The notes under the pieces: model-generated
Told to the model about the DNA's origin: nothing
Database searches by the model: none
The model's input: the letters and a program-made list of their open reading frames with translations, nothing else
Shown: positions 58,781 through 64,000 of the stretch, piece after piece
How the letters are laid out: each line of letters begins with the position of its first letter
How positions within the stretch are numbered: the first letter of the stretch is position 1
Source of the DNA: Homarus americanus
Taxonomy: Eukaryota; Arthropoda; Malacostraca; Decapoda; Nephropidae
NCBI RefSeq assembly: GCF_018991925.1
Contig: NW_024737042.1
Location: 18,941,789-19,005,788, forward strand
Direction of reading: 5' to 3'
Length of the DNA: 64,000 nt
Position numbers and translations under genes: made by a program

Positions 58781-59399
58781 AGGAGAAAAAGGAAACATAG
58801 CAAGTTAACATAGAATGAAAAAATCCTTCATATCTAGATTTGTATCCGAGACAACTTGCAAATCAAAACAACAACAGGTGTTACATCTCCTTATCAGCCC
58901 ATGTCAAAATAATAATTCATCTCAGTCAGTAATATGGCTACAACATCGTGTTTCATAGTCCAAAACATTGATCAAATGAACTCTTAGAAAAAAGTGAGAC
59001 TAAAAAAAGACATTCTTTGTAGTAAACATCAACAAAAATCAGAGAAAATACTTCAAAATACACAAAAAATGTTCCTACTTCACATGTTAGGGTGTTATAT
59101 CTTTTTATTACACATCAGCAATATCAACAACATCAGTACATTTGTTGGGTCCAGCATGGCTCAAGTCCTCCATCCAGCTGGTATCTGAAAATAGGGAATG
59201 CCGGCAGCACAACAGCGGTAGTCGGTTGGTCCTTCTGATGATCCACCTTGTCATCGTCGATTTTCTTCTGATGTCAGCACAGCGCGCCTTCTGTCTTCTT
59301 TCTTCACATAGCACGTTTTTCTTTCTTCAATACCGCACTTTGTAGGCCTTGTCACCACATCATCTGACTTCTTCTCACTTCCTCCTGGTTTCTATAATA
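58781..59399. other. No gene recognised
   Basis: AT-rich non-coding; short frames at 58994-59345 have no domain. Confidence 0.5.
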
Positions 59400-59650
59400 T
59401 TCCAGATGATTTGTCTGTTCATCTGCGCTTCCTCTACGTTTAGAGCATTTTCATATTCCAGATGAATTTTCTGTTCATCTGTGTTTCTTTATACATCTTC
59501 ATTTTCATATTCCAGACGATTTTTCTGTTCATCTGCGTTTCTTTATACATCTTCATTTTCATATTCCAGACGAATTTTTCTGCTCATCTGCGTTTCTTTA
59601 TACATCTTCGTTTTCCGTCATATTCCAGATGAATTTTTCTGCTCCATCTG
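59400..59650. repeat. ~57-bp tandem repeat
   Basis: About four to five copies of CATATTCCAGA(C/T)GA(A)TTTTTCTG..TCATCTGCGTTTC and TTTATACATCTTC, with small indels. Confidence 0.88.
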
Positions 59651-60409
59651 TGGTTCTTCTCTGCAACATATCTTTCCGCCAGTCCGGCCGGGGGTAGCCG
59701 GTCACACTGGGGGGATGCCATCGCTCAGGACGACGTGTGGGGCAGTCTCTGTAGTCCTGGTTTTGCCCTCTGTACACGAGTATCGGCTGCATCCTTGACC
59801 GTCCTGTCCCACGCCCCCACAGCGGAAATCCCCTCCCTGGTTCGGCTTGCCAGGGTTTTGATGTGTGGGCTGCATTCCACACTCCTTAACTTCCTAAAGT
59901 AGAAAAATATATAATCTTCTTAATCCTAGACCAAGGGAGGACTTGAAAGAAGTGACGTGGTGTGTGGTGGGTTGCGTGCTGCATTCATCACGCTGCATTC
60001 ATCACGCTGCTTCTTCACGCTGCTTCTTCTCTGCTCGTATGTACTGTGGTTGACGGCCGGCTGGCCATGGGCGGTACTGTGTGTGACATTTGACAGAGAA
60101 ACAATCCTAAAGGGATGATGGATTAGTTGGAAGTGCATTCGCAAAAAAATGTTTACTTTATACGTTACGTCAATGTTTGGCAACTATCATTTCCGTCACG
60201 ACAATGTTCTCATCAGGCTGGGTCGGGGAGTGAAGCTCTGCGCACTACACTGAATATCATTTATCACTGCGCGTCAAAGAGTACATCACAAATCATAATA
60301 GCATAAAAATACACTGAGTGAAGCTCTGCATTCATCGCAATATTACGTTATATTAACCATCATCATCAACACACAGCTTACGGGACAAAAGACGGGGGAT
60401 TAGTGTGGT
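59651..60409. other. No gene recognised
   Basis: Contains a small duplication CATTCATCACGCTG / CTTCTTCACGCTG near 59985-60025. No supported frame. Confidence 0.5.
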
Positions 60410-60720
60410 CATACGCGGCGAGAGGCGGGGTGGGAGGTGGAGAGGGGGAGGCGGGTGAGGTGGAGCGGAGGCAGGGAGGTGGAGCGGGAGGCGGTGAGGT
60501 GGGAGCGGGAGGCGGGGTGAGGTGGAGCGGAGGCAGGCAGGACGCGGCTGGCCAGGCCGGTGAGGGCAAGTGGGGCGAGGCGGGGTTGATCGCCAGGCCG
60601 GGGGCTGTAGGGGGCAAGGAAGGGCAGGGCAGGGTAGGCAGGGACAAAGGGTGGTGGTAAGGGAGGGTGAGGTGAGGATTAGGACGGGAGGAGGGTGAGG
60701 CTGAGAGACAGTTAGGTTAT
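60410..60720. repeat. G-rich, purine-skewed low-complexity tract
   Basis: Degenerate GGAGGCGGGGTGAGGTGGAG units, far more GC-rich than the surroundings. Its Pro-rich and Gly-rich frames are composition artefacts. Confidence 0.85.
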
Positions 60721-61119
60721 AACAGTTAGTACAGACACCACTTCTATCACTGAAACAATGGGTCATTTAACACTCGACCAACAATCAAACTGCACTTGGG
60801 CTACTGGAGAATGTCAAGCAGATTGGTGGGGACACTGAGAACATGTGCTAAGCACTGAACATATTTCTAGTAAAAATTGCGCATACCACGACGAGATCTA
60901 TTCACTTGAGCTGTAACGGTAAATACACTAGACACTTTTCTACGCTACTACCAAGGAACTTTATCACGCCCTTTGAACTAACGAGCCAGGTGTTATGGCT
61001 ACCAGGAGAGGGCACGGGCTTACTTTTAAGTACACTGCCACCAATAACAAGGGACGAGGAGGGCGTGGGTTAACTTTATAGTTTGCTGCCACCAATATAT
61101 AATGAGACAGACCGGAAGA
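60721..61119. other. No gene recognised
   Basis: A diverged duplication (GCACGGGCTTACTTTTAAGT and GCGTGGGTTAACTTTATAGT, each followed by CTGCCACCAATA) lies at 61012-61097. Confidence 0.55.
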
Positions 61120-61904
61120 TGTAAAAGATAGGAAACTTGGTAGCTGGCCGGTTGTTATTTACTCAGCCAATAACAATTCTTATCTTATCTCGTATGTCAA
61201 TACACATATATTACTCTTAAAGGGACAACTTGTTAAACACCCCTTCGATACAACTATTTATTAATTCACTCAATGACATGGACATTAATATCACTATTAT
61301 ATCGGGTACTAACACATGGCGTTTTACTTCTACTCCGACACTGACTCTCGACACACTTGAATGAATACACTTCCCACAGTAGGTAACTCACCCTAGGAAT
61401 CGTTCTGACAAGACTCACGTAGTACCCTGACGTAGGCCCAGTGGATGCTTATTGGGCTGCCTCCTGTGGGAGGCTTCTGCTTAGCCAGGTCTGGTCGGGA
61501 AGTCCCTCCTGACCTGGGAGAGGACAAGCGTGACTCTGAGAATCTCCAGAGTAATGTTCGAATGTCTGAATGGCACCCAGGATCAGAATGATAATGAGAA
61601 TGATAATCAGAACCAGAATGATCGTGGACGGACTGTAGGGCTTTTTATATAGGGTCGGCTGGCTTTTTGACCCCAAACCAATTATCACTTAACTGGTTTG
61701 ATCTGATAGCTGTGTGCAGGTGTGGTCCTGCCCAGGTGTCTTGGTTAGTGGGCTGTAGGTCACTTCCGGCTAACTCACGTCATTAGGTCGACCTGAGGGT
61801 GTGTCAACCCGAATATGGTGGTACCACGAGGTCTGTAGTGTGTACTTGATGTTATATGCGACATACTCCTGGGTTGTGTTTTGGTCTGACAATCAATTAT
61901 TACC
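61120..61904 (-). repeat. Family L LTR-like repeat, copy L3
   Basis: Starts TGTAAAAGATAGGAAACTTGG and follows L2 to CAATCAATTATTAC, where minisatellite sequence begins. Many single-base losses relative to L2. Confidence 0.6.
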
Positions 61905-62757
61905 ATTATAACAACAACCACGACCATGATTATAGCAACGACGACCATGATTATTATAACAACACGACCATGATTATAACAACCACGACTATGAGGATTA
62001 TAACAAGTACCTAATTCATGAATATAACACGCACGACCATGAATATAACAACCATGACTATGATTATAACAACCACGACTATGATTATAACATCTACTAC
62101 CATGATTATAACATTCACTACCATGATTATAATAACCACGACTATGATCATAACCACGACTCTGATTATAACAACTACAAACTATGATTATAACAACCAC
62201 GACCATGATTATATCAAACACGACCATGATTATAACAACCACGACCATGATTATAACAACCACGACCATGATTATATCAAACACGACCATGATTATAACA
62301 ACCACGACCATGATTATAACAACCATGACCATGATTATATCAAACACGACCATGATTATAACAACCACAACCATGATTATAACAACCACGACCATGATTA
62401 TATCAAACACGACCATGATTATTACAACCACGACCATGATTATAACAACTAATGACCATGATTATAAATAACCACGACCATGATTATAACAACCACGACT
62501 ATGATTATAACAACCACGACTCCGCATTATAACAACCACGACCATGATTATAACAACCACGACTATGATTATAACAACCACGACCATGATTATTACAACC
62601 ACGACCATGATTATAACAAATCCCATGACCATGATTATAACAACCCACGACCATGATTATAACAACCACGACCATGATTATAACAACCACCAAGGATTGC
62701 TACAACCACGTACTACATTATAACAACCACGACTATGATTATAACAACCACGACCAT
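61905..62757 (+). repeat. 21-bp minisatellite, large block with higher-order repeat
   Basis: About 40 units based on AACAACCACGACCATGATTA. From 62187 to 62450 the units alternate in threes: two AACAACCACGACC types, then one ATCAAACACGACC type, a 63-bp higher-order unit repeated about four times. The 144-codon frame at 62018-62452 follows from the 21-bp period and is not a supported gene. Confidence 0.93.
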
Positions 62758-62889
62758 CTGAAAAACGATGTCGTTGTACTCTGTCAGCCGGACGGCGGTT
62801 GCACGCTAGCCAAGCACGAGTATCTGAATTTTCACGCCTCACTCACTGGATTTCGGGTACCAAGTAAAGCCAAACGTGCCTGCATCACT

Positions 62890-64000
<1,111 letters not shown>

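Noticed and set aside
60353..60766. Pro-rich or Gly-rich proteins
   Set aside because: Composition artefact of a G-rich tract; no domain.
62018..62452. Asp/His/Asn-Tyr repeat protein (metal-binding-like NHDHDY units)
   Set aside because: A 21-bp minisatellite is open in several frames on both strands because its length is a multiple of three; no promoter or unique N-terminus, and flanking copies are out of frame.

Overview
The window looks like repeat-dense, largely gene-free nuclear DNA of an arthropod, most plausibly a decapod crustacean. This is inferred from long (AT)n, (ATT)n and (CA)n microsatellites, interstitial (TTAGG)n of the arthropod telomere type, CR1-like LINEs with an esterase ORF1, and Ty3/Gypsy elements. 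I recognise no intact host gene, rRNA or functional tRNA. Almost every protein-like signal belongs to a mobile element, and nearly all are broken by stops or frameshifts.

Layout. 1-1.9 kb: 3' part of an RNase H-bearing LINE. 2.1-7.2 kb: a long-terminal-repeat-like unit (family L) carrying an inserted CR1 LINE (copy A) and a second LTR-like insertion (family M). 8.6-13.6 kb: (AT)n arrays, tRNA-like SINE copies, and a composite Helitron with helicase relics, 3' hairpins and an internal 25-bp minisatellite. 14.5-15.9 kb (minus): relics of transposon-like proteins of unknown function. 16.5-20.4 kb (minus): RTE-like LINE with an 0.87-kb insertion. 24-26.5 kb: another LINE, joined at about 26.515 kb to the 3' part of an envelope-bearing Gypsy/errantivirus-like element (26.5-33.5 kb). 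The env-like gene of that element is split by a 4.1-kb Gypsy element (element 3, 28070-32167) that has lost reverse transcriptase and RNase H. 33.6-37.8 kb: a LINE tail, simple repeats, telomere-like repeats, a foldback element and LINE scraps.

37.8-51.0 kb is the main structure: a minus-strand Gypsy element (element 1) with 842-bp LTRs, a 4-bp target duplication and the unusual pol order protease-integrase-RT-RNase H (GmR1 type). Its Gag resembles SCAN domains. Its 5' LTR is split by a second, complete minus-strand Gypsy element (element 2, 44194-50556, target duplication ATTCC), related to element 3. Element 2's own 5' LTR is in turn damaged next to a LINE-like (ATT)n tail. 51.4-64 kb: Tc1 and LINE relics, a second CR1 copy (B) with an intact SGNH-esterase ORF1 embedded between two blocks of a 21-bp minisatellite, two more family L copies, a large 21-bp minisatellite with 63-bp higher-order structure, a reversed Helitron copy and a terminal LINE fragment.

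The genes do not form a host pathway. The window records successive transpositions: the nest at 37.8-51 kb and the element-in-env insertion at 28-32 kb give clear relative ages. Several (AT)n arrays sit exactly at element junctions.
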